DNA from: Myxococcota bacterium
GTDB taxonomy: Bacteria > Myxococcota_A > UBA796 > JAFGLY01
Assembly: GCA_024276675.1 (NCBI GenBank)
Contig: JAJRWT010000026.1
Span: forward strand, 1 to 57,973
Reading direction: 5' to 3'
DNA length: 57,973 nt
Shown in pieces: positions 18,397 through 26,447 of the stretch (its first letter is position 1; each line of letters starts with the position of its first letter). A model generated the notes under the pieces. It had not been told where the DNA came from, ran no database searches, and was given only the letters and a program-made list of their open reading frames with translations. Both the position numbers and the translations under genes were made by a program.

Positions 18397-19221
18397 ATGA
18401 ACAAACCCACAACTGCCATCTTCCTGTTGCTACTGGGCTCTTGCTTTTCCTCTCCTCCACCGGTGGAACAACCCGCACCGCCTCCCGTGGTCGAGCTACC
18501 CATGGCAGACCAACATGCCAGGATTCAGGCCCAGGCTCCAACCGCAACCACCTCCTCCGCGGCGCCCCACAAGGTAATCCTGGACGGAGTGGAGACACCG
18601 GCAGACTGGGACGATGGCGACACCTTCTCAGTGACCGGCGATGACGGGGAGCGTACCAGGATGCGGCTTTTCGGCTACAACACCCTGGAGAGCTACGGGC
18701 CCGTCCATCGCTGGGGAACCTGGACACCACGGGAACTCTACGCCCTGGCCAAACAGGCGGGAGAGGTTGCAGGCAGCGAGGAATGGTCATGCAGCCTGAG
18801 GACCGGCGAAGGCGGCTACGGTCGCAAAATCGTCGACTGCCCCGACCTTCGGCATCAACTCCTGGCTCTCGGTCTGGCCCATGTCTTTGCCATCGACAAC
18901 GAACCCGACTCCGCCGACCTGGAAACCCAGCAAAAAGCCATCGCCGACGGTGCCGGCATGTGGAGCAAGGGCGCGCCAGCCCAGTTGATCACCTCACTCC
19001 ACTCCCTGGACGAAAAGCCCGATCAATCCCAGACCTACAACCGTGTGGCATCCACGACCACGGGAAAGGCCCAGGAACAACCCCACAGCGAAACCTACAC
19101 TGCCTGCCAGGAAGTCTGCGTGGGGAAGGCGCCTCCCGACGGCGACGGATCGTGCATGGTCTACGTGCCTTTCAAACAGCGCTATGGTGAGTCCAGGGCA
19201 GATTGCCTCGTCATGGAATAG
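18397..19221 (+). CDS. Staphylococcal-nuclease-like lipoprotein (SNase/TNase domain)
   Basis: A 274-residue lipoprotein with signal MNKPTTAIFLLLLGSC. The central region follows the thermonuclease fold: WDDGDTFSV (Ca-binding Asp), TRMRLFGYNTLESYG (catalytic Arg and following acid) and GGYGRKIVDC (second catalytic Arg), so activity is plausible. A Pro-rich linker follows the lipid anchor. The C terminus has a CxxxC segment (TACQEVCVGK). AGGAGG (18387-18392) lies 4 bases before the ATG; the longer frame to 18004 overlaps the transporter. It is likely an envelope-anchored nuclease for extracellular DNA, by inference. Confidence 0.85.
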   Translation: MNKPTTAIFLLLLGSCFSSPPPVEQPAPPPVVELPMADQHARIQAQAPTATTSSAAPHKVILDGVETPADWDDGDTFSVTGDDGERTRMRLFGYNTLESYGPVHRWGTWTPRELYALAKQAGEVAGSEEWSCSLRTGEGGYGRKIVDCPDLRHQLLALGLAHVFAIDNEPDSADLETQQKAIADGAGMWSKGAPAQLITSLHSLDEKPDQSQTYNRVASTTTGKAQEQPHSETYTACQEVCVGKAPPDGDGSCMVYVPFKQRYGESRADCLVME

Positions 19222-19303
19222 CACAGTCGGGCATGAAGGCCCCCGGTGTGGCAGAACACGGGCGTCTCTCGTCTACCTCTCGCAGCAGTTTCAAACCGAT
19301 TAA

Positions 19304-19309
19304 TATAAT
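19304..19309 (+). promoter_or_regulatory. Candidate -10 element TATAAT
   Basis: A perfect TATAAT sits in a locally AT-rich patch (19298-19314), the only one in this GC-rich intergenic region. It lies about 155 bases before the cytidylate-kinase-like gene that heads the long plus-strand cluster. No good -35 is seen at 17 bases, so this is only a candidate. The leader to 19465 contains no gene. Confidence 0.4.
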
Positions 19310-19465
19310 TGGTACCTTGCCATGACCTGCGGCAGTTTCCCAGGTTAGTATCTTCGCTTACAGTCCGATGTTCAACATCCGTTGTCCACGACATCGGTAG
19401 CCCACCTATTCGTCGAAACCACGTACTAGGCTCACCAGCCGGGACGCCAGGGAGAACAGTCCAAA

Positions 19466-20992
19466 ATGCAGCTAATCTGTATCTCTCGTGGGGTGTACGG
19501 GCGCGGCAAGGAAGTCGCGGAAAAGATCGCCAGCAAGCTTGGCTACATTTGCATCAGCAGGGAAGAGGTCATCGAGCAGGCCACCGAGTATGGCATTCCG
19601 GTGGGCAAGCTCGAAATCGCGGTCCTGAAAAACCGCCCTTTCTCGGCACCTCTGGCCATCCAGATGGAGTTGTTCAAGGCCTTCGTCAGCGCCCGTCTCT
19701 GCACTCTCACCCTGTCCAACGAAGGCGTGGTATACCACGGTAGAGCGGGCCACCTGGTCTTGCCAGGGCTCACCCAGGTGCTGCGGGTCCGTGTCATTGC
19801 AGACAGGGAATTCAGGCTCAACAAGGCCATGGAGCGCATGAACCTGAACCGTGAGCAGGCCCGCTCCTACGTGGAACAGGTAGACGAAGACATCCGCCGT
19901 TGGGTCCGCACCTTCTACAACGAAGACTGGGAAGACATCTCCCTCTACCACCTCACCATCAACGCCGCCCACATCTCCGTGGAAAACGCGGCAACGGGTC
20001 TGCTGGACTTCCCATCACTGCCCGAATTCCAGACCACCCCCGCGTTCAGGAAGGCCTTGCTGGACAGGCTGCTTGCGTCCCGCTGCAGGCTGGCCATCGG
20101 CATGGACAGGCGCACGGAGCACATGAAGGTGGGAGTTCAAGCAGAACGTGGCCATGTCTCCATCACCTATCTTCCCCGCGACTCAAACACCTACACCAGC
20201 ATCCCCCAGGTCATAGAGCACATCGAAGGCGTCAACTCCGTCGTCTGCACCGTGGCATCCAGCAACATCATGTTCCTGGCCGAGCGCTTCGACCCTACCC
20301 TCGAGGTCTTCGATCACCTGGTGGAGATCTCCGAAAAATGGAATGCGGCAATCGAGCTGGTACGAGTCGATCCCAACGCTGCAAGCGCCAGCATTTCCAC
20401 GACCATGCCAAACCCGGCCACTCCCCACGATTCCCGCGAAAAGGGTGGAATACTCGACGACGACGACGACGACCCCCCACTTCCCTGCGGTGATGACGAC
20501 TGTGGCCTGGCCATTACCCGCCACAAGCTCATCCAGGTGGGTCGTGCCGGCGGTACGCGGAACATAACCAGCGATCCCGAGAGCATCACCGCAGCCCTGA
20601 CCCCCAGGGAAAACTACAGCCTGGTGGTGGTGGGAGAAGTCTTCGGCAACAAGGGCGCAGCCAAGCAGCGCCTCAAGCGCGACCTCGTAAGCCTTCTGTC
20701 GGATCGGTTTGCAGGGCCGGTGATTGGAACGGAAGACCTGAAGGCCCGCTACCTGTTCGGACCCAGGCAGGTACTCAACCTGCTGGCCTTCGCTGTCCTG
20801 TCCGTGATGCTGTACTCGCTGGTGTTTCACTTCCAGGAACCCATCCTCCAGTTCATCTCTACCGGACAACGTGAAGAGGGTGCCATCCCAAGGGTACTGG
20901 CCGCACTGGCGGTGGCCGTGTCTGTTCCCTTCGTTGCCGTGCTGGTGGGCGGTTTCTACAGCAACCTGCTCAAACTCGTGAAGCTGGAATGA
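19466..20992 (+). CDS. Cytidylate-kinase-like membrane protein with BON-like and TM regions
   Basis: The 508 residues start with the cytidylate kinase-like family (AAK6/PF13189) pattern MQLICISRGVYGRGKEVAEKI, then SREEVIEQATEYGIP, YHGRAGHLVLPGL, RVRVIADREFR and RSYVEQVDEDIRRW. The middle has two BON-like segments (TSIPQVIEHIEGVNSVVCTV). A low-complexity Asp run (about residues 329-337) and a CGDDDC motif precede a C-terminal region with two membrane segments. The nucleotide substrate is unknown, and the degenerate P-loop (SRGVYGRGKE) may bind without acting as a CMP kinase. A TauE/SafE exporter follows 74 bases on; such kinases often sit beside sulphur-compound transporters in delta-proteobacteria. 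Confidence 0.85.
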   Translation: MQLICISRGVYGRGKEVAEKIASKLGYICISREEVIEQATEYGIPVGKLEIAVLKNRPFSAPLAIQMELFKAFVSARLCTLTLSNEGVVYHGRAGHLVLPGLTQVLRVRVIADREFRLNKAMERMNLNREQARSYVEQVDEDIRRWVRTFYNEDWEDISLYHLTINAAHISVENAATGLLDFPSLPEFQTTPAFRKALLDRLLASRCRLAIGMDRRTEHMKVGVQAERGHVSITYLPRDSNTYTSIPQVIEHIEGVNSVVCTVASSNIMFLAERFDPTLEVFDHLVEISEKWNAAIELVRVDPNAASASISTTMPNPATPHDSREKGGILDDDDDDPPLPCGDDDCGLAITRHKLIQVGRAGGTRNITSDPESITAALTPRENYSLVVVGEVFGNKGAAKQRLKRDLVSLLSDRFAGPVIGTEDLKARYLFGPRQVLNLLAFAVLSVMLYSLVFHFQEPILQFISTGQREEGAIPRVLAALAVAVSVPFVAVLVGGFYSNLLKLVKLE

Positions 20993-21066
20993 CCCGTTCC
21001 ATCTGCCACCATCTTGCTGACAACGCTCGCTTCACGAACCAGGCCCAAACAGAAAGTTGATGAACG

Positions 21067-22164
21067 ATGCCGGGAGCACTTGGAGAACTCTTCATCCACC
21101 TGGACCTCGCGACGGGGATCCAGGTTGCAATCATCGGCTTGATCGGCGGTACTCTCAGTGGATTCATCGGATCCGGCGGCGCGTTCTTCATGACGCCGGG
21201 AATGATGAACCTGGGAGTGGCCGGACCCGTGGCGGTAGCCAGCAACATAACCCACAAGTTCGGCAAGGCCATGGTGGGCTCCAGAAAACACGGAGAGATG
21301 GGCAACGTCGACAAGAAACTCTCCATCTTCATGCTTGCCACCGCGTTCGTCGGCATCAGGATCGCCGTCTGGGTCATGAAAATGCTCTTCCAGGGCGAAG
21401 GTGGGGGCCATGGGTCCGCCAAAGGAGCAGGGGCCAACCTCTACATCAGCGTAATATTTGCGGTAGTGCTGCTGTTCGTCTCCATTTCCATGCTGCGCGA
21501 CATCATCAAGTCCCGCTCCGCCGAAGTATCCGGCCCATCAACCCGAATCGTCGATTTTCTCTCCCGCCTGAACCTGCACCCGCTCATCTACTTCCCGGTG
21601 GCCGATGTCAGGGTCTCTCTCTGGGTGATCCTGCTGGCAGGCCTGGCCACGGGATACCTGGCGGGCACCATCGGCGTGGGCGGCTTCATCGGTGTTCCCG
21701 CAATGATCTACCTGTTCGGTGTACCATCGGCGGTGGCAGCCGGCAGTGAATTGTACCTGGCCATGTACATGGGGGCCTTCGGAGCCTTGAACTATGCCTA
21801 TGAAGGCATGGTGGACATCCGCCTCACCCTTCTTCTCTACTCCTGCTCGCTCCTGGGTGTCCATATCGGCGCCTACGGAACAAAGGTGGTCAAGGAAGTG
21901 ATCATCCGCCTGGTGACCTCCCTGATCATTCTTCTCTGTGTTTTCAGCAGGATAGTGGCGATACCGGTCTACCTGCAAGAGTTGCACCTCACATCCATGG
22001 ATCCGTCATGGAACCCGATTCTCAACGACGCCAGCAAGTTTCTCCTCTTCGGCAGCGGTATAGTCGGCTGCCTGCTAATCTTCTTCTTCGTCTTCAAGGC
22101 ATACCTGCAGAAAAGGCGCATCGAAGCCAGTCTTACAGTAGGTTCCATTGCTAGTGGTGGCTGA
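21067..22164 (+). CDS. TauE/SafE-family exporter (sulfite/sulfonate type)
   Basis: A 365-residue inner-membrane protein of about eight helices. The family's two Gly-rich half-repeats are visible: GLIGGTLSGFIGSGGAFFMTP and AGLATGYLAGTIGVGGFIGVP. A soluble loop (about 95-170) separates the halves. Characterised members export sulfite, sulfoacetate or related anions. It sits between a cytidylate-kinase-like protein and a regulatory group (response regulator, histidine kinase, PEP-binding protein), a setting seen in sulphur-metabolising delta-proteobacteria. The transported anion is not shown by the sequence. Confidence 0.9.
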   Translation: MPGALGELFIHLDLATGIQVAIIGLIGGTLSGFIGSGGAFFMTPGMMNLGVAGPVAVASNITHKFGKAMVGSRKHGEMGNVDKKLSIFMLATAFVGIRIAVWVMKMLFQGEGGGHGSAKGAGANLYISVIFAVVLLFVSISMLRDIIKSRSAEVSGPSTRIVDFLSRLNLHPLIYFPVADVRVSLWVILLAGLATGYLAGTIGVGGFIGVPAMIYLFGVPSAVAAGSELYLAMYMGAFGALNYAYEGMVDIRLTLLLYSCSLLGVHIGAYGTKVVKEVIIRLVTSLIILLCVFSRIVAIPVYLQELHLTSMDPSWNPILNDASKFLLFGSGIVGCLLIFFFVFKAYLQKRRIEASLTVGSIASGG

Positions 22165-22197
22165 AGACTCAGGGATGAAACCCAAGGGAAGCTCCAC

Positions 22198-23241
22198 ATG
22201 AATCTGTTGAGCCCCTTCCGAAAGACAGTTCCGGGCAGATCCAGGAGAGTGTCCCTTCGACTGTACTGTCTCCGCTTCAAAAAAATGGTGGCGTCGGCGC
22301 GTTCGCTCTATGACCTGGCCGAAGACGGCCACGAAAAGATGTCCGGTGACTACATCCTGGACCGGCACTACGTCGAAACTCTGCTGGACGGCATTCTCGA
22401 ACATACCGGCAGAATGGTGTTCGATGCTTGTTTCCTGGCTCCTTCGGGGGGGGGGCGGCTCTACTCCGCCTGGGACGATCACCGTGCCAGGGCGCTCCGC
22501 CTCATGGAAACACCGGTAGAGTCCTCTCCTGCCCCGTCCAACAGCCACGTAGAATGTGCCACCGAACCCGAGTACCTGTTGCTCGCCAGCGTCCTTGACT
22601 GGATCGGCAGCGCTTCCGAGCCATCTACCAACAGCCTGCTGGATTTCGTGCTGCAACTGTTTGAACACGTGGCGATCCATGTGCCAGACCTGACCACGAT
22701 ACCCTCCGGTTCCCCCCGCATCACGAGGGCAACAAACACGTGGCACAACGTGATCCATGTGGTGGCCACCGACGTGGAACAATCCGGCTCCGGCAGCAGC
22801 TCCGCCGATGCAGACATGGCAAAAACTCCGAACAGGCTTCTACGTCTGCTCACCGGGAACACCGGCGCATCCAGGGCGAACCGCACGGGTCAGGCAGCCA
22901 CGCGAACATGGCTGGCAGCCGGACACGAACGCCGTCTGAGTATCTGGTCTCTGGACGGAAGGCCTCGATTTCGTCTCGAAGTCTCCTTCGGGCAGGCCGC
23001 CAGGCTGGATCTCATGTTCCTCCACGTGTGGGGCCACCCGAGATCCGCCGAACGAGCTACGGGCAAGTGGAGACACGGCCCATTGCCGGAGGGGCAAGTG
23101 GCTGTGATAGAGGGCGAAACGAGTTCAATCATATGGTTCGAGAACGACGGCTTTCCAAGCAACAACCCGGAACAGTTCGAAAATCTCCTGACCAGCCTTG
23201 GTACAATGCTCTTCCAGCATGGCGACGCAAGCAAGAGTTGA
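22198..23241 (+). CDS. Unknown protein carrying a G10 tract
   Basis: A 347-residue protein that I do not recognise. It is mainly alpha/beta, begins with a basic stretch (RKTVPGRSRRVSLRLYCLRF), has no signal peptide or obvious membrane helix, and has a Ser-rich linker near residue 200. Its position between the TauE exporter (33 bases upstream) and the response regulator (53 bases downstream), on the same strand, argues that it belongs to this system. A run of ten G residues (22446-22455) encodes part of SGGGR; slippage there would shift the frame. Upstream AAGCTCC is a poor ribosome site, so the start is not firm. Confidence 0.7.
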   Translation: MNLLSPFRKTVPGRSRRVSLRLYCLRFKKMVASARSLYDLAEDGHEKMSGDYILDRHYVETLLDGILEHTGRMVFDACFLAPSGGGRLYSAWDDHRARALRLMETPVESSPAPSNSHVECATEPEYLLLASVLDWIGSASEPSTNSLLDFVLQLFEHVAIHVPDLTTIPSGSPRITRATNTWHNVIHVVATDVEQSGSGSSSADADMAKTPNRLLRLLTGNTGASRANRTGQAATRTWLAAGHERRLSIWSLDGRPRFRLEVSFGQAARLDLMFLHVWGHPRSAERATGKWRHGPLPEGQVAVIEGETSSIIWFENDGFPSNNPEQFENLLTSLGTMLFQHGDASKS

Positions 23242-23293
23242 TGGCCCTGCCGCCAAAGCCAGTCCAGCCATTTCTTTTCCAGAGGATCGCTCC

Positions 23294-23674
23294 ATGAACC
23301 CCAAAGACCTGCGAATCATGATCATCGATGATGAACGAATAGTGGGCAAGAGACTCAAACCCGCCATCGAAAAGACCGGCAGCACCGTCGAAATCTTCAC
23401 CGATGGCGAAACAGCCCTGAACCGCTTCCAGGAACAACCCTTCGACATAGTCGTCACCGACATCCGCATGGACGAAATGGACGGCATCGAGGTGCTGGAG
23501 CGAGTGCTCGCTCTGTCTCCACGTACAAAGGTGATCATCATCACCGGCTACGCCACCGTCGAAGTCGCCCGGGAAGCCCTTTCAAAGGGAGCGTTCGACT
23601 TTATCGCAAAGCCCTTCAAACCCGGGGATCTGCGGGTGATCATCAACCGTGCGGGCAGGGAGCTTGAATCTTGA
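23294..23674 (+). CDS. Single-domain response regulator (CheY-like)
   Basis: A receiver domain of 126 residues with no output domain. The acidic pair is D12-D13, the phospho-acceptor D56 (VVTDIRMDEMDG), the switch Thr T84 (IIITGYATVE) and the Lys K106 (FIAKPF). GAGGA (23282-23286) lies 7 bases before the ATG; an upstream extension overlaps the previous gene. A membrane histidine kinase is two genes downstream and is the likely partner. Without a DNA-binding domain it probably acts by protein contact, perhaps on the PEP-synthase-like protein or the exporter. Confidence 0.92.
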   Translation: MNPKDLRIMIIDDERIVGKRLKPAIEKTGSTVEIFTDGETALNRFQEQPFDIVVTDIRMDEMDGIEVLERVLALSPRTKVIIITGYATVEVAREALSKGAFDFIAKPFKPGDLRVIINRAGRELES

Positions 23675-23683
23675 TGTTTCTGG

Positions 23684-23805
23684 GTTTCCATCCGACAAAG
23701 GCGGACCGACCGGAATCGAAGCACTCCCCAGGTAGCAGCACCCGCGCAACCCACCGGAACGGCAGGCCTGCTTCCAATGGGAACGGGGGTATGCCTTCCT
23801 GGGGA
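23684..23805 (+). repeat. Dispersed structured repeat, copy 3 (diverged)
   Basis: The 5' block GTTTCC-A-TCCG...AAAGGCGGACCGA matches copies 1 and 2, including the TCCG-N7-CGGA hairpin. The rest has a different sequence but the same architecture: outer arms TCCCCAGG (23725-23732) and CCTGGGGA (23798-23805), and an apical GGAA-c-GCAGGCCTGC-TTCC stem (23756-23775) where copies 1 and 2 have AATAGC-AGC-GCTATT. Structure kept while sequence changes is what a folded RNA would show. It lies between the response regulator and the PEP-synthase-like gene, 63 bases before the latter's start. Confidence 0.65.
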
Positions 23806-23868
23806 ACGGGCAGCTTCTGCAACGGAGGCACCTTCCGCGTGGGAACTCGAGCCTAGAGAGGAGCGACC

Positions 23869-26337
23869 ATGTCGTCGAGGAGGCGCCAGGCACTGCACAG
23901 CAACTATCGATTCCGTCTCAAGTACGAAACACTTCGAACGTTGCTCAACAGGAACAACCAGGCACTCCAACTCTTGAGCGACCTCGAAGCCGACCTGAGG
24001 CACCTGCGCCACTCCAGCGAACAGGTACGGGAACAGGTCTATCGCATCCTCGAAGAATGCCTGATGATGGCCCAGGAATGCAACCTGCTCACAGGCAATC
24101 GCCACAAGCAGCTCTACGACGTAATCTTCGATATCACAGCATCCACAGACCAACTCTTTTCCACGAAGGAGCACAAGGTCGAGCATCCCCTGGTGCTGTC
24201 CCTCGACCACGAAGCCGCACTGGACCCCGCGCTCACAGGTGGCAAGGCAAGCGGAGTAGCTTCTCTGACCAGGATGCTCGGAAACCGCGTGCCTCCCGGC
24301 TTCGTCGTGACCACCGAGGCATACAGGCTTCTGCTTCGCGAAAACCAGCTCGAAGCCAGGATCCGCCTCATGCTGAACGACATAGAAGCCACGGCGGACA
24401 ACGAACGTTTTTCGACCCTCACCCGACTGGTGCGCCACTGGCTCGGTAAGGCCAGAATCCCCCGGGAAATCGCCGAGTCCATACGGCAACACGTACAGAC
24501 TGCACGGTACAGCGTCGAGTCCGGCTGGGCGGTCAGGTCATCCGCCGTACAGGAAGACGGCCCATTTTCCTTCGCAGGCCTCTTCGAAAGCCAGCTATTT
24601 GTGCCCCCAGAGGACCTGTTCGAAGCGTACTTGAAGGTGTTGGCCAGCCGCTTTCTGGACAGGGCGGTGCTCTACCGCATCCACAGGGGAATTCGCGAGG
24701 TGGACACACCCATGGCAGTGCTGTTCATGCCAATGGTGGAGCCCGTGGCATCGGGCGTGCTCTACACCATGGAACCAGCCGACCCATCTTCCGACACCAT
24801 GATCATCAACACCGTCCGGGGCACCGGGGACCGGGTTGTGCACGGAAAGGCAAGCACAGACACCATAACCCTTTCACGTGAACAATCCCCCAGGCTCATG
24901 GGCTTCGAGCCGGCATCCCCCCAGGAAACAGCACAAGACCACCCGGACTATATCTCTCGGGAAGTCCTGCTCCAACTCGGGGCCACGGCATGGCAGCTCA
25001 GGGAAAAGGCAGGCCATGACCTGGATATCGAGTGGGCAATAGGCAAGGACGGCGAGATCCGTTTCCTTCAAGCCAGGAGAATGGACCCGAGGCCTTCGGT
25101 TGAACGCAGGAGGGCCAGGCACAGCAAGGATCTTCCCGCCATCGAAGGCGGCATTACGATTTCTCCCGGTCGTGCCGAGGGTCGCCTCTACAACATGGGC
25201 CCCCGGGACAGGCCCGAGGCCGTACCCAGGGGCGCCGTGCTGCTGGTACGGCAACCCCATCCCGAGCTGAGTCCAGCGCTCACCAGGATCGCAGCTCTTC
25301 TGGCCACCCAGGGCAACCCCGTAGCCCACATGGCCACGCTGGCAAGGGAATATGCAGTTCCAAGCATCTTCCAGTTGGGTGCTTCCGCAAGCCGCCTCAA
25401 ACCCGGTCAGATACTCAGCGTGGACGCCACCAGCCGCCGTATCTACATGGGCTCCCGCTGGCCCGGCATGAAGGAACGAACACTGGCACGAATCAGTGAA
25501 AGCGGGCGCGTCCCCCGCTCGGGTCCTCTCCATGATCTGATCCTGGCCCTGAACCTGACCGATCCCGATTCACCCGGCTTCAAAGCAAAAAAATGCCTCT
25601 CCGTCCATGACACGCTTCGTTTCATGCACGAAATGTCAGTACAAGCAATGTTCGCTTTCGGTGATCGACAGAAAGGCTTCTGGAACCGTAGAAGCATCCG
25701 GTTGGACGCCACGATCCCCATGAAGTTCCACGTAATCGTCCTGGATGCCTCCCACAGGGCCCCAGGCAGATCCCTGCTCCCCCAGGCCATAGAAAGTGCC
25801 CCCTTCCATGCCCTGTGGGCCGGTTTCACCGATGGCCGCCTCCAATGGCCACAGCGCTGGCAACAACAGATGGCAGGCCTTCCACGTGATTTCCAGGAAA
25901 CCGTCATGGGTGGTCTGCGCGGCCCTCGCCGTGCATCCGACACCAACTACCTGATGGTGGCAAGGGACTACCTGAACCTCAATGCCCGTTTCACGTACCA
26001 TTACTCCATGCTGGACGCCATGGTCGGCCCCGGCACCGAAAACAACCACCTGTACTTCTCGTTCAGGGGCGGCGGCGGGGCTCTGGAGCCCAGAACACGC
26101 AGAGCCAGGTTCCTGGAACAAGTGCTCAGGCGTTCACGCTTCGATGTCGTCAGGCGCACCGACAACGTCATAGCCTGGTTCCGGCGCTACCCGGCGGATG
26201 ACTCCCTTGAAATGCTCACTCTCATCGGAAGACTGCTGGTGTGCGCACGCGAGCTGGACGCCCTGCTGAAGACCGACAAGGCAGCAATCGACTACGCGGA
26301 CGACTTCCTCCATGAGAGATACAGCGTCTTTTCCTGA
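23869..26337 (+). CDS. PEP synthase/PPDK-like protein (ATP-grasp plus phosphohistidine domain)
   Basis: The 822 residues contain a helical N-terminal region (~100), a pyruvate/PEP-synthase ATP-binding domain (LTGGKASGVASLTRMLGNRVPPGFVVTT, SGWAVRSSAVQEDGP, FAGLFESQLFV, DLDIEWAIGKDGEIRFLQAR) and the swivelling phosphohistidine domain (LLATQGNPVAHMATLAREYAVPSIF, with the His of AHMATLARE). The C-terminal PEP-binding TIM barrel of true PEP synthase is absent. Instead there is ~270 residues of unassigned sequence (GSTENNHLYFSFRGGG-like motif region near 720). It may therefore phosphorylate something other than pyruvate, as in rifampicin phosphotransferase-like proteins; this is inference. GAGAGGAG precedes the ATG. 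Confidence 0.85.
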   Translation: MSSRRRQALHSNYRFRLKYETLRTLLNRNNQALQLLSDLEADLRHLRHSSEQVREQVYRILEECLMMAQECNLLTGNRHKQLYDVIFDITASTDQLFSTKEHKVEHPLVLSLDHEAALDPALTGGKASGVASLTRMLGNRVPPGFVVTTEAYRLLLRENQLEARIRLMLNDIEATADNERFSTLTRLVRHWLGKARIPREIAESIRQHVQTARYSVESGWAVRSSAVQEDGPFSFAGLFESQLFVPPEDLFEAYLKVLASRFLDRAVLYRIHRGIREVDTPMAVLFMPMVEPVASGVLYTMEPADPSSDTMIINTVRGTGDRVVHGKASTDTITLSREQSPRLMGFEPASPQETAQDHPDYISREVLLQLGATAWQLREKAGHDLDIEWAIGKDGEIRFLQARRMDPRPSVERRRARHSKDLPAIEGGITISPGRAEGRLYNMGPRDRPEAVPRGAVLLVRQPHPELSPALTRIAALLATQGNPVAHMATLAREYAVPSIFQLGASASRLKPGQILSVDATSRRIYMGSRWPGMKERTLARISESGRVPRSGPLHDLILALNLTDPDSPGFKAKKCLSVHDTLRFMHEMSVQAMFAFGDRQKGFWNRRSIRLDATIPMKFHVIVLDASHRAPGRSLLPQAIESAPFHALWAGFTDGRLQWPQRWQQQMAGLPRDFQETVMGGLRGPRRASDTNYLMVARDYLNLNARFTYHYSMLDAMVGPGTENNHLYFSFRGGGGALEPRTRRARFLEQVLRRSRFDVVRRTDNVIAWFRRYPADDSLEMLTLIGRLLVCARELDALLKTDKAAIDYADDFLHERYSVFS

Positions 26338-26447
26338 AGTCTGCTCCATTCTCTCCGCCACGGCACTATCCGTCACGGCAACTTCACCGGCCATCCAACA
26401 GGTGGAGCTGCCGGTTCCACGGGCATCCTCCAAGCCTCAGGTGAACC

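Noticed and set aside
20455..20475. GAC trinucleotide run as a microsatellite or recombination site
   Set aside because: It encodes an Asp run in a linker of the cytidylate-kinase-like protein and stays in frame; most likely just low-complexity coding sequence.
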